Assembly: GCA_023441055.1 (NCBI GenBank)
Contig: JAEZQY010000019.1
Location: 1-64,000, forward strand
Source: Bacillota bacterium
Lineage (GTDB): Bacteria; Bacillota; Bacilli; Paenibacillales; UBA4045
Reading direction: 5' to 3'
Length of the DNA stretch: 64,000 nucleotides
The translations under genes were made by a program, and so were the position numbers. A model generated the notes under the pieces. It saw nothing but the letters and a program-made list of their open reading frames with translations, searched no databases and was not told the DNA's origin. Every line of letters starts with the position of its first letter. The first letter of the stretch is position 1. Of this stretch, positions 16,649-25,359 are shown piece after piece.

Positions 16649-18862
16649 CTATTTCTCTGCTTCTTGAATCTCCTGATACTGCCCAGGCCAGAATGCGAAT
16701 CGTCCGAATAATACCGTTAACGCAGGGACGAGGAGCGGCCTAACGATGAAGGTATCGAGCAGCACGCCGATCGCTGTGATGATTCCGAACTGGACAAGCA
16801 CTTGAATCGGCAGTGTCGCAAGAACGGCGAACGTACCGGCAAGTATAAGTCCAGCAGAGGTAATGACGGAGCCTGTCTCGCCGACACCTTCTTTAATTGC
16901 CTGTTTCAGCGGCATGGACTTGCGCTTCTTCCAGATGCTCGAAATCATGAAGATGTTGTAGTCCTCACCAAGGGCAACCAAGAATACAAAGGAATAGAGT
17001 GGAATCGCCCCGGATATGGCCTCAGCGCCTAATCCATAATGGATAATGAGCCAGCCCAGTCCAAGCGCTGAGAAGTAAGACAGAATGACTGTTGCGACCA
17101 GATAGATCGTGGCCATGATCGAGCGCAAGTATATGACAAGCAATAATGCGATCATACCAATGACGATAGGCATGATAACGCGTGAATCCCGATCTCCAGT
17201 TACCTGAGTATCATACTGCTCCGCAGTCTGCCCGCCAATCCATACTAGCTCCTCTGATTGGGGAATACCTGCTCGTTCAAGTGCCTGCTGAACCGTCTCT
17301 CGAATGTGAGGGATATGTGCCATGGCCTCCGCGGAGTATGGATTGATGTTAAATTGAATGTCATAAGCCAGGATTTGGGGATTCTGTTGACCCTGCGCAG
17401 GCTCAGACACCTGATCCACGAATGGAAGGGCAGCTAGACGCTCTGCGAGGTCGATTTCCTTACCCTCAGTATCTACGATTACTTGTACAGGTGCAAGTTG
17501 TCCGGGAGAGAATTTCTCTCCAATTGTAGCGAAGCCTTCTCTGGACTCCATATCTTCTGGGAATGAAGAGAGGAGATCGTAGGTGAACCTGACCTGGGTG
17601 TTCGCCAGTGCAAGACCGCTCAATAGAATGATGGTCACGATAACAATCGTCCAAGGCTTGCTGATCACGAGCTGTCCCAGCTTATTCCGTGACAGCTGCT
17701 TCTTGGATGATGGCAGTGGCTTGCCCTGCTTCAGTGCACGCGCAGCTTGCATCTCAGGCGTACGCGGGATGAAGGGAAAGAATGCGGTGCGACCGAAGAT
17801 CGCTAACAACGCTGGCACGAGCGTCAGGCTTGCGATCACCATGATCAGGATGGAGATGCTGAATGGAATCGCGAATCGCTCATAGGCGCCGTATCTGGCG
17901 AAGATCAGCGCTAGCATTGCGATCATGACGGTGACACCGCTCATTGCGATTGCGCCGGATGATTCCTTGAAGGCTCGCAGCAATGCCGTGCTCTTATCCT
18001 CAACCTCTGACAGCACCTGTCTGAATCTAGCGATCAAGAATAGACAATAGTCAGTGCCGGCACCGAACAGCAGCACAGTCATAATGGCGATGCCTTGTGC
18101 ATCAACAGTGATCCAGCCTTGGTGAGCCATGGCTCCCAGGATCGGACTGATGACCAGATAAGCAAAGCCCACGCCGATTAATGGAAGAATGGCTAGAACA
18201 GGTGAACGATAGATCAATAAGAGAATGAGTAGTACTAATAGTACTGTGCCCAGGAGTAATAAGAAATCAGCATCTTCGAACAAGCCTGTTGCATCAACAG
18301 AGATGCCAGCCGGTCCCGTTACGCGAGCGCTAAGTACGGACGCTGAGTCAGTCGAAGTCTCGAATGGATCATAGCCAAACTGCTCGGATACCAGCTGTTT
18401 GAAAGTATGTAAGCTTTCCTTCAGTTGACCAGCATCGGCACTTTCTTGGAATAGGATGGGGAGTATCAATGTTGATTGGTCCTCCGATAATTGTGCCTGA
18501 ATGGCTCGCAAGGGCAATCTGTGGAGTGGAACGACTCCCTGTTGATGAGCGAGGGGTTCAAGCTCTATGCGCTCAGTCAGCTGCTGAAGCCCAGTGATAT
18601 CCTCTGCCTGAAGGCCGCCTTCGCGAACCCAGACTATAAGCGCGGGAATGCCATCCGTACTAGGAAATTCGCGCTCAATGATCGCCTCTGCTTGATTAGA
18701 GGGCGAAGCTGCCGGAAGATTAGGCGCATTGTTATTCTCTTGACTATTCACACTTGGCAGCAAGAGGCTTAATACAAGAGCTAACAAAATCCATACAGCT
18801 AACGTCACCCATTTGCTCTTGTGGCCAGCGAATAGACGTCCAATACTCATAGGTGTTCTCAT
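16649..18862 (-). CDS. MMPL/RND-family membrane exporter (YdfJ-like)
   Basis: About 737 residues in two repeats. Each has one span, a large outer loop, then five or six spans, about 12 spans in all. Conserved charged spans are visible: GAGTDYCLFLIARFR in the first half and ALGEDYNIFMISS in the second. Such proteins use the proton gradient to export lipids or hydrophobic compounds. The longest frame starts at 18889, but AAGGAGAAGG lies directly before the ATG at 18862, which is the better start. It diverges from the marR-abc operon with a shared AT-rich control region and is followed by the CarH-like regulator. Confidence 0.9.
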   Translation of the reverse strand: MRTPMSIGRLFAGHKSKWVTLAVWILLALVLSLLLPSVNSQENNNAPNLPAASPSNQAEAIIEREFPSTDGIPALIVWVREGGLQAEDITGLQQLTERIELEPLAHQQGVVPLHRLPLRAIQAQLSEDQSTLILPILFQESADAGQLKESLHTFKQLVSEQFGYDPFETSTDSASVLSARVTGPAGISVDATGLFEDADFLLLLGTVLLVLLILLLIYRSPVLAILPLIGVGFAYLVISPILGAMAHQGWITVDAQGIAIMTVLLFGAGTDYCLFLIARFRQVLSEVEDKSTALLRAFKESSGAIAMSGVTVMIAMLALIFARYGAYERFAIPFSISILIMVIASLTLVPALLAIFGRTAFFPFIPRTPEMQAARALKQGKPLPSSKKQLSRNKLGQLVISKPWTIVIVTIILLSGLALANTQVRFTYDLLSSFPEDMESREGFATIGEKFSPGQLAPVQVIVDTEGKEIDLAERLAALPFVDQVSEPAQGQQNPQILAYDIQFNINPYSAEAMAHIPHIRETVQQALERAGIPQSEELVWIGGQTAEQYDTQVTGDRDSRVIMPIVIGMIALLLVIYLRSIMATIYLVATVILSYFSALGLGWLIIHYGLGAEAISGAIPLYSFVFLVALGEDYNIFMISSIWKKRKSMPLKQAIKEGVGETGSVITSAGLILAGTFAVLATLPIQVLVQFGIITAIGVLLDTFIVRPLLVPALTVLFGRFAFWPGQYQEIQEAEK

Positions 18863-18949
18863 TTTCCTTCTCCTTTGTATGGGGACCAAAATATAAATCG
18901 ATTAGTCACTAGATGTTGTATAAATATAATATAATATATGTATAGATTA

Positions 18950-19038
18950 TGTAAAGGTACTGTCTAGCATTTTTTTGGTGTAACAAATGAGGGGATATTT
19001 GGCAGGATATTTAGGTTAGCTATATAATATATATATGC
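18950..19038. promoter_or_regulatory. Divergent control region between MMPL and marR genes
   Basis: For the marR operon: TTGGCA (18999-19004), 18-bp spacer, TATAAT (19023-19028). An imperfect AT palindrome (GCTATATAATATATATATGC, 19019-19038) covers the -10 and is a likely MarR site. For the minus strand, TTTACA is the complement of 18950-18955, followed by TATATT-like sequence toward MMPL. The whole 18863-19068 stretch is strongly AT-rich. Confidence 0.55.
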
Positions 19039-19068
19039 AGAGGGTAACCAGAATAGGAGCTGGATCTC

Positions 19069-19509
19069 ATGGCATTCGATCACAATCTAGAGCAATTTAT
19101 TGCCTCCATGCAAGCGTTGAATAGACAGATGCGATCCGCAGCCTTCGATCAGGCGCAGCAGCCCATTACACGCGTGCAATGGCTCTTGATGCGTCATCTG
19201 AATCGACGAGGCGGCAGGACGATCGGACAGCTGGCCGACCACCTTGATGTGAGGGCTAGCACGATGTCCCAGATGCTGGATCGGCTGGAGAAGCTGGGCT
19301 ATCTCATTCGTGTGCAGGATGTGCATGATGCCCGTGTGAAGATTATTCAATTGACGCAGTCCGGAATTGACATGATCAATCAGACGGAGTCGATATGGAT
19401 GGAAGCGCTGTCGGGTCCATTCGAACAGCTCAGCGCAGAGGAGAAGCACATGCTTACGGGGTTGATGACGAAGCTGGTCAACCATCTACCGAGACGGGAG
19501 GATGCGTAA
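19069..19509 (+). CDS. MarR-family transcriptional regulator
   Basis: 146 residues, a dimeric winged-helix repressor. The helix-turn-helix is at about 50-75 (TIGQLADHLDVRASTMSQMLDRLEKLGYL), followed by the wing with DARVK and C-terminal dimer helices. A good ribosome binding site (AGGAGC) lies 9 bases upstream. It ends 3 bp before the first ABC exporter gene and has a palindrome over its own -10 box, so it probably represses its own efflux operon and perhaps the divergent MMPL gene until a toxic compound binds. Confidence 0.93.
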   Translation: MAFDHNLEQFIASMQALNRQMRSAAFDQAQQPITRVQWLLMRHLNRRGGRTIGQLADHLDVRASTMSQMLDRLEKLGYLIRVQDVHDARVKIIQLTQSGIDMINQTESIWMEALSGPFEQLSAEEKHMLTGLMTKLVNHLPRREDA

Positions 19510-19512
19510 CGA

Positions 19513-21321
19513 ATGCCGTATGCCAAGTATCTGAGAAAGCATTGGAAGGGATTCTTGCTCGCGCTTGTGTTCCTGACCTTGGAAGCGGCAGCCGATCTGA
19601 TGATGCCGACGCTGCTTGCTGTCATCATCGATAGGGGTGTGGCTAACCAAGATATGTCCTATGTGATGCGGATGGGCGGAATCATGCTGTCTATTACAGC
19701 AGTTGGAGCTGTGGCAGCCAGTCTGCGGAATGTGATCGCGGTCAAGGTGTCACATAAGTTCGGCACGGAGCTGCGGTCTGACCTATTCCGCAAGATTCAG
19801 TCGCTGACGTTCGAGAGTATGGATCAGTTCGAGCGATCATCGCTTATTACGAGAATGACGAATGATATTAATGTGGTGCAGCACTTCGTCGGCGGGATGA
19901 TGCGAATCTTCGTGAAGGCACCGATGCTGGGCATTGGCGCTCTGATCCTCGCTGTTCGCTTGAATGCCGAGTTGTCACTTATTTTCGCTGTTGTTGTTCC
20001 AATTGTGGCCTTGCTAGTCGCCCTGAATATGAAGATCGGTTTCACCCGTTTTATGAAGGTGCAACAGTCATTGGATAAGGTGAACAGCGCTGTACGTGAG
20101 TACTTATCCGGTGTTCGTGTAGTGAAGGCGTTCAATCGCTTCGACTATGAGGTGGAGAGGTTTCAAGCGACGAATGAAGAACAGCGTTACCGCTCGGCTC
20201 ACGCGATGCGTGCGATGGCCATCTTCAATCCGGCTATTATGCTGACTGTAAACCTGGGTATCGTGGCGATCATCTGGGTAGGAGGTACCTGGATTGATTC
20301 GGGTGTCATGCAGCCTACTCAGCTTGGGGAATTGATCGCCTTCACCAATTACATGACCCAGATCTTGTTCTCATTGATGATGGTGTCCATGGTGTTCAAT
20401 ATGTTCGTCCGAGCGCGGGCCTCGACGATGCGCATAGGAGAGGTGTTCACGCAGGAGAATGCGATGACGTGGAAGGTGACTGGCGGAGAAGTCGCTGCGG
20501 CAGAGGGCAGTGTAATAGAAGGTGTCGCGGCACGAGACGTTGCAGCAGGAAGCATCGCAGCAGAAGGCAGGATCGAGTTCGATCAGGTGGACTTCACCTA
20601 TGCGAATGCTGGTGGTTCACCGGTACTGAAGAATGTGACGTTCAGCTGTGAGCCGGGTGAGACGGTAGGCATCATCGGCTCCACGGGATCAGGCAAGAGC
20701 AGCCTGGTTGGGCTCATCCCACGATTCTATGATGCGACTGCCGGCCGAGTACGGATCGATGGTCAGGATGTGAGCGAGGTCGATCCTGCCGCCTTGCGGG
20801 AGCGCATTGCGATTGTGCCTCAGAAGAGCGCGCTGTTCTCTGGAACGATTGCCGATAATATTCGCTGGGGCAATGAGCAAGCCACAATGGAGGAGATTGT
20901 ACATGCGGCCAGTATGGCCGAGGCGCATGACTTTATCACGGCATTGCCAGACGGGTATGCCTCGAGAATTGGCCAGCAGGGCATAAATTTATCCGGCGGG
21001 CAGAAGCAACGCGTATCAATCGCTAGAGCGCTAGTGCGCAAGCCGCGCATCCTCATTCTCGATGATTGTACGAGTGCAGTAGATACCGCTACTGAGTCGC
21101 GCATCAAGGCGGCGCTGAGACAGTACGCGGAGAATATTACCTGTATCATCATCGCTCAGCGGATTACGTCCGTGATGGACGCTGACAAGATTATTGTTAT
21201 GGATCTTGGAGAGGTTGCTGGGATCGGCACGCACGAGAAGTTATTGAAGACGAACAAGGTTTATCAGGAAATCTATCAATCACAGATCGGAAAGGAGCTG
21301 CGTGCGAATGTCCGAACCTAG
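19513..21321 (+). CDS. ABC exporter half-transporter with degenerate ATP site (heterodimer subunit 1)
   Basis: 602 residues. Six-span membrane domain (1-310), then an ABC domain. Walker A is GSTGSGKSS, the signature is LSGGQKQR, Walker B is ILILDDCTSA, and the H-loop position reads IIAQRIT. The catalytic Glu is Asp and the switch His is Gln, so the ATP site built on this subunit's Walker motifs should be poorly hydrolytic, as in TM287/288 and BmrCD-type heterodimers. A linker at about 320-352 is Ala/Gly/Glu-rich with a short internal duplication (GSVIEGVAARDVAAGSIAAEG region). That is unusual for the family. The gene overlaps subunit 2 by about 20 bp. Multidrug or lipid export is likely. Confidence 0.92.
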   Translation: MPYAKYLRKHWKGFLLALVFLTLEAAADLMMPTLLAVIIDRGVANQDMSYVMRMGGIMLSITAVGAVAASLRNVIAVKVSHKFGTELRSDLFRKIQSLTFESMDQFERSSLITRMTNDINVVQHFVGGMMRIFVKAPMLGIGALILAVRLNAELSLIFAVVVPIVALLVALNMKIGFTRFMKVQQSLDKVNSAVREYLSGVRVVKAFNRFDYEVERFQATNEEQRYRSAHAMRAMAIFNPAIMLTVNLGIVAIIWVGGTWIDSGVMQPTQLGELIAFTNYMTQILFSLMMVSMVFNMFVRARASTMRIGEVFTQENAMTWKVTGGEVAAAEGSVIEGVAARDVAAGSIAAEGRIEFDQVDFTYANAGGSPVLKNVTFSCEPGETVGIIGSTGSGKSSLVGLIPRFYDATAGRVRIDGQDVSEVDPAALRERIAIVPQKSALFSGTIADNIRWGNEQATMEEIVHAASMAEAHDFITALPDGYASRIGQQGINLSGGQKQRVSIARALVRKPRILILDDCTSAVDTATESRIKAALRQYAENITCIIIAQRITSVMDADKIIVMDLGEVAGIGTHEKLLKTNKVYQEIYQSQIGKELRANVRT

Positions 21322-23176
21322 ACAACAAGCCGGTTCGACATCCGGCAGGCAAGAGGTTCCTGTGCTCGGCGGCCCTGGCCGGCCCGGTGGCTTCGGCGGT
21401 CACCGCGGCGGCGCTGTCGTAAAGCCGAAGAATTTCCAAGCGACGATACGCAGGCTGTGGCAGTACTTCGGCAAGGAGCGCCGCAGTCTATCGATTATTG
21501 CAATATTCGTTGTACTTAGTTCTATATTAGCTGTGGCCGGTCCGTACTTGATCGGTGCAGCCATCGATTCAATTGACACGGGCGAAATTCAGCTCTTGGG
21601 TATCATCATCCTGGTGCTGATTGCAGCTTATATCGGTGATGGCTTGCTTACGCTCCTGCAGGGCTGGATGATGGCTGGTTTGTCGCAGCAAGTCGTAATG
21701 AGTCTGCGGGGATCGCTGTTCGAGAAGCTGCAGAAGCTGCCGCTGTCCTACTTCGATGCCCGCCCGCACGGCGAGATCATGAGCCGTGTGACGAATGATA
21801 TTGATAATGTGAGTAATACGATCTCCCAATCGACGATCCAATTGATGTCAGGCAGCATTGCGATCATCGGTTCGTTGATCATGATGCTGATTCTTAGTCC
21901 GTTGCTGACACTTGCTGCGCTGATTACGGTGCCGCTCGTCTACTTCCTAGCCCGTACGATTACGAAGCGCACACGGGTGCTGTTCAGGGAGCAGCAGGCG
22001 CAGCTGGGCAAGCTGAATGGCCATATCGAAGAGACGATCACCGGTCAGCATATGGTGAAGGCGTTCAATCATGAGGAGAAGTCGATCGAGCAATTTGACG
22101 ATGTTAATAATAAGCTGTATGAATCGTCGGTGAAGGCGCAGATCTGGTCCGGGTATATGATGCCGCTGCTGAGTGTAATCAATAATATCGGATTCACGGC
22201 TATAGCATTGGCAGGCGGCTTGCTGGCCGTGAACGGCTCAATAACGGTTGGCGTGATCGCCAGCTTCATCGGCTACTCCCGTCAATTCGTCAGACCGCTC
22301 AATGAGCTGGCGCAGATCTACAATGTGCTGCAAGCCGGTGTGGCTGGGGCGGAGCGGGCATTCGAGGTGCTCGACGAGCAGGAGGAGACAGCGGACGACC
22401 CGGATGCCGTGCCGATGCAGAATCCGCAGGGACACGTTGTGTTCGACAATGTGAGCTTCGGCTATCAGGCTGATGTTCCGATTCTGCAGGGTGTCAGCTT
22501 CGAGGCTCCGAAGGCGAGCAGTACAGCGCTTGTCGGTCCGACTGGAGCGGGCAAGACGACAATCGTGAATCTATTAACCCGATTCTATGATGTGATGGAA
22601 GGCCGCATCCTGATCGACGGCAGAGATGTCAGGGATTATACGCGTGACAGCCTGCGGCGCAGCTTCGGGATTGTGCTGCAGGATACGTATCTGTTCTCGG
22701 GGACGATTAAGGAGAATATTAAGTATGGCAAGCCGGATGCATCGGACGAAGAGGTGATCGAGGCTGCGCGTATGGCGAATGCGGATGTGTTCATCCGGCG
22801 TCTGCCGCACGGGTACGAGACGATGCTGTCTGAGAATGGCGGCAACCTGAGCCAAGGACAGCGGCAGCTGCTGGCGATCGCCAGAGTGATTCTAGCTGAT
22901 CCATCCATTCTGATTCTGGACGAAGCGACCAGCAGTATTGATACTAGAACCGAGCTGCATATCCAAGAGGCGCTGCTCGGTATGATGGAGAACCGCACCA
23001 GCTTCATTATCGCCCATCGTCTTAATACGATTCGGGATGCGAATATGATCATGGTGATTGATCAAGGTCAAGTGATCGAGCAGGGCAGCCATGATGAGCT
23101 CATTCAAGAGGGGCAAGCTTATCACAAGATGTTTTATAACCAGTTCAACAATGTAGAGAGTGCGGTTGATGGTTGA
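21302..23176 (+). CDS. ABC exporter half-transporter with intact ATP motifs (heterodimer subunit 2)
   Basis: About 624 residues. The first 40 are a Gly/Pro/Arg-rich cytoplasmic leader (GGPGRPGGFGG). A six-span domain follows to about 345, then an ABC domain with Walker A GPTGAGKTT, signature LSQGQRQLL, Walker B ILILDEATSS and H-loop IIAHRLN. Its catalytic Glu and switch His are intact, complementing subunit 1. The signature reads LSQGQ instead of LSGGQ, a change often found facing the degenerate site. The start is GTG 21302 (AAGGAG 5 bases before) or ATG 21308. It ends the MarR operon; a strong terminator follows. Confidence 0.92.
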   Translation: MRMSEPRQQAGSTSGRQEVPVLGGPGRPGGFGGHRGGAVVKPKNFQATIRRLWQYFGKERRSLSIIAIFVVLSSILAVAGPYLIGAAIDSIDTGEIQLLGIIILVLIAAYIGDGLLTLLQGWMMAGLSQQVVMSLRGSLFEKLQKLPLSYFDARPHGEIMSRVTNDIDNVSNTISQSTIQLMSGSIAIIGSLIMMLILSPLLTLAALITVPLVYFLARTITKRTRVLFREQQAQLGKLNGHIEETITGQHMVKAFNHEEKSIEQFDDVNNKLYESSVKAQIWSGYMMPLLSVINNIGFTAIALAGGLLAVNGSITVGVIASFIGYSRQFVRPLNELAQIYNVLQAGVAGAERAFEVLDEQEETADDPDAVPMQNPQGHVVFDNVSFGYQADVPILQGVSFEAPKASSTALVGPTGAGKTTIVNLLTRFYDVMEGRILIDGRDVRDYTRDSLRRSFGIVLQDTYLFSGTIKENIKYGKPDASDEEVIEAARMANADVFIRRLPHGYETMLSENGGNLSQGQRQLLAIARVILADPSILILDEATSSIDTRTELHIQEALLGMMENRTSFIIAHRLNTIRDANMIMVIDQGQVIEQGSHDELIQEGQAYHKMFYNQFNNVESAVDG

Positions 23177-23192
23177 TGGAGCTCAGTTCTAC

Positions 23193-23232
23193 GAAAGATC
23201 TTCTCTTCAATATAGAGAGGATCTTTTTTTAT
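23193..23232 (+). terminator. Rho-independent terminator of the marR-ABC operon
   Basis: GAAAGATCTTCTCT pairs with AGAGAGGATCTTT across a TCAATAT loop, followed by a run of T. The following bases to 23446 show no gene; they hold only the leader and AAAGGAGAGG site of the next operon. Confidence 0.85.
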
Positions 23233-23446
23233 TTGTTGTGCAATACATTGAATGCAATGAACCATATCGCTTATCGTTATCCATTCTGCCGAATCAGCGA
23301 AATTAGCATAAAAAAGCGCTTTCTCCGCTGGCGTCATGCTGAAGCGGCATGGGAAGATAAATGCGTAGAAGCGAGGGCGCACAGCCTGTAATGGCTTTCG
23401 AATCAATCAGGTGCAGATCCATCAGACATAAAGGAGAGGAACCAAC

Positions 23447-24424
23447 TTGAATTCACTATCAAGCCCAGATAGACCTGCTCTGAGCGGTGAACCGATTATC
23501 CGCCGGCGACACAAGGGCAAGCGACTGCGCGATATCTTGAAACGGTATGGCGCCTTGTATGTATTGTTTATCCCGGTAGTGGCTTATTACTCAATCTTTC
23601 ATTATGCGCCGATGGCAGGCGTTGTCATTGCATTCAAAAGTTACAACTTCATGGACGGCGTCTTCGGAAGCCCTTGGGTGGGAATGACTCACTTCAAACG
23701 ATTTATCGATAATGGAGACTTCTGGGTGGTGTTCAGCAATACGATCGTGCTCGCCTTCTACCGAATTCTATTCGGATTCCCGGCTCCGATCCTGTTCGCG
23801 GTGCTGCTGCATGAGATGAGGTTCGCCAAGTGGCGGCGCGTGTTTCAGACGGTATCCTACTTGCCGCACTTTGTATCATGGGTCGTCGTGTACGGGCTGA
23901 TGTACAATTTCTTCTCGGAGAGCGGCTTCATCAATTCCATCATGAGATCGCTGTCACAGGATACGATCCCGTTCCTGTCATCAACCGAATACTTCCGAAC
24001 CATGTTCGTCGGAAGCGCCATGTGGAAGGAGATGGGCTGGAACGCGATTATCTTCCTCGCCGCGCTTACCCGTGTGGATCCGCATCTATACGAATCGGCA
24101 TCGATGGATGGGGCGGGGCGCTTGAAGAGTCTATGGCACATCACGCTGCCGGGTATCCGCAGTGTAATCAGCATCATGTTCATTCTGAGCCTGGGCGGAC
24201 TGCTCAGCGTCAGCTTCGAGCAAATTCTGGTGATGATTAATCCACAGGTATCCTCGGTCGCCGAGGTGCTGGATTTCTACATCTACCGGGTTGGATTATT
24301 GAACACGAACAACTTCAGCTATGCAGCCGCTGTCGGGTTGTTCCGGTCTGTGATCGCGGTAGCACTCGTGCTCTTGGCTAATTTCTGTGCCAAGAAAATT
24401 GATGAGGAGGGCGGCATATGGTAA
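23447..24424 (+). CDS. Sugar ABC transporter permease, LplB type
   Basis: 325 residues, six spans. The EAA loop, which docks to the ATPase, is ESASMDGAGRLKSLWHITLPG (about 223-243). The N-terminal basic stretch RRRHKGKRLRDILKRYGALY and the overall pattern match the LplB/YtcP family of Bacillales importers for oligosaccharides, often uronate-containing. The start is TTG 23447, with AAAGGAGAGG 7 bases upstream. It overlaps the second permease by 7 bp. No ATPase gene is nearby, so a shared MsmX-type ATPase elsewhere must power it. Confidence 0.9.
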   Translation: MNSLSSPDRPALSGEPIIRRRHKGKRLRDILKRYGALYVLFIPVVAYYSIFHYAPMAGVVIAFKSYNFMDGVFGSPWVGMTHFKRFIDNGDFWVVFSNTIVLAFYRILFGFPAPILFAVLLHEMRFAKWRRVFQTVSYLPHFVSWVVVYGLMYNFFSESGFINSIMRSLSQDTIPFLSSTEYFRTMFVGSAMWKEMGWNAIIFLAALTRVDPHLYESASMDGAGRLKSLWHITLPGIRSVISIMFILSLGGLLSVSFEQILVMINPQVSSVAEVLDFYIYRVGLLNTNNFSYAAAVGLFRSVIAVALVLLANFCAKKIDEEGGIW

Positions 24425-25296
24425 GCCAGGCATCCAGCTCCGGTCTGAAAAAAGCCGGCGTGGCCGATTATATCATTTGGTTCGTGCTTATTCTGTTCAG
24501 CATATCAACGCTGTTCCCATTCGTGAATGTGCTATTCGTATCGTTCGCCAATATGAAGGATATTGTGGAGAGCGGTGGCGTGCTGCTGTTCCCAAAGTCA
24601 ATCCATCTGGACAGCTACCGGTATGTGCTTCAATACTCCGGATTAGTTAACGCCTACGGCGTTACGATCTTCATTACCGTTGTTGGCACATTGATTAATC
24701 TGGTGATGACGGCGCTCGGCGCTTATGTATTATCGAATCGGGATTTGCCGGGCAGGAATGCGATGATGACCATGGTTTTGATTGCTATGCTGTTCAGCGG
24801 CGGTCTGATACCGACCTATCTGGTTGTGCGCTCCCTTCAATTGGTGGATACCGTGTGGGCGCTGATGCTCCCATCCGCGATCAGTGCATGGCTGCTGATC
24901 CTGATGCGCAATTTCTTCCAGGGCATCCCCTTGGAGCTCAGGGAATCGGCGCGCATTGACGGTTGCTCGGAGCTTGGCATTCTAGTGCGGATTATCCTGC
25001 CGCTGTCGCTGCCTATTTTTGCAACGCTGGCATTGTTCTATGGGGTGGGCCACTGGAATGAATACATCAATGTCGTGATTTATATCAATGATCCGAACTT
25101 GTCGACGCTGCAGATTGTTCTGCGCAGAATGTACTCCTTCTCCATTGGCCAACTGGATGGCGATTCACTGCCGCCGCCTGTTGAGACGGTGCGGGCTGCG
25201 ACGATTATGCTGTCGACTCTGCCGATCGTGATGGTGTATCCGTTCCTGCAACGTTACTTTGTGCAAGGCGTCATGGTCGGCTCTGTCAAGGGTTGA
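24418..25296 (+). CDS. Sugar ABC transporter permease, LplC/YtcP type
   Basis: 292 residues, six spans, with EAA loop LRESARIDGCSELGILVRIILP near 177-198 and the family's C-terminal ending FLQRYFVQGVMVGSVKG. It forms the membrane channel with the 23447 product. The start is ATG 24418, GAGGAGG just upstream, overlapping the previous gene. The binding-protein gene follows after 63 bp. Confidence 0.92.
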   Translation: MVSQASSSGLKKAGVADYIIWFVLILFSISTLFPFVNVLFVSFANMKDIVESGGVLLFPKSIHLDSYRYVLQYSGLVNAYGVTIFITVVGTLINLVMTALGAYVLSNRDLPGRNAMMTMVLIAMLFSGGLIPTYLVVRSLQLVDTVWALMLPSAISAWLLILMRNFFQGIPLELRESARIDGCSELGILVRIILPLSLPIFATLALFYGVGHWNEYINVVIYINDPNLSTLQIVLRRMYSFSIGQLDGDSLPPPVETVRAATIMLSTLPIVMVYPFLQRYFVQGVMVGSVKG

Positions 25297-25300
25297 TTCC

Positions 25301-25329
25301 TTATGGTTGTAAGCCGAATGGCTTATAAT
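25301..25329 (+). promoter_or_regulatory. Possible internal promoter ahead of the binding-protein gene
   Basis: TTATGG (25301-25306), 17-bp spacer, TATAAT (25324-25329), 30 bp before the start codon. An extra promoter would raise binding-protein levels over the permeases. The -35 box is poor. Confidence 0.3.
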
Positions 25330-25359
25330 AGATTACAAAAAAAAGAAAGGGAGATCAGA

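Noticed and set aside
23173..23391. 72-codon frame after the ABC exporter genes
   Set aside because: Begins inside the operon terminator and reads through its T-run; no ribosome binding site.
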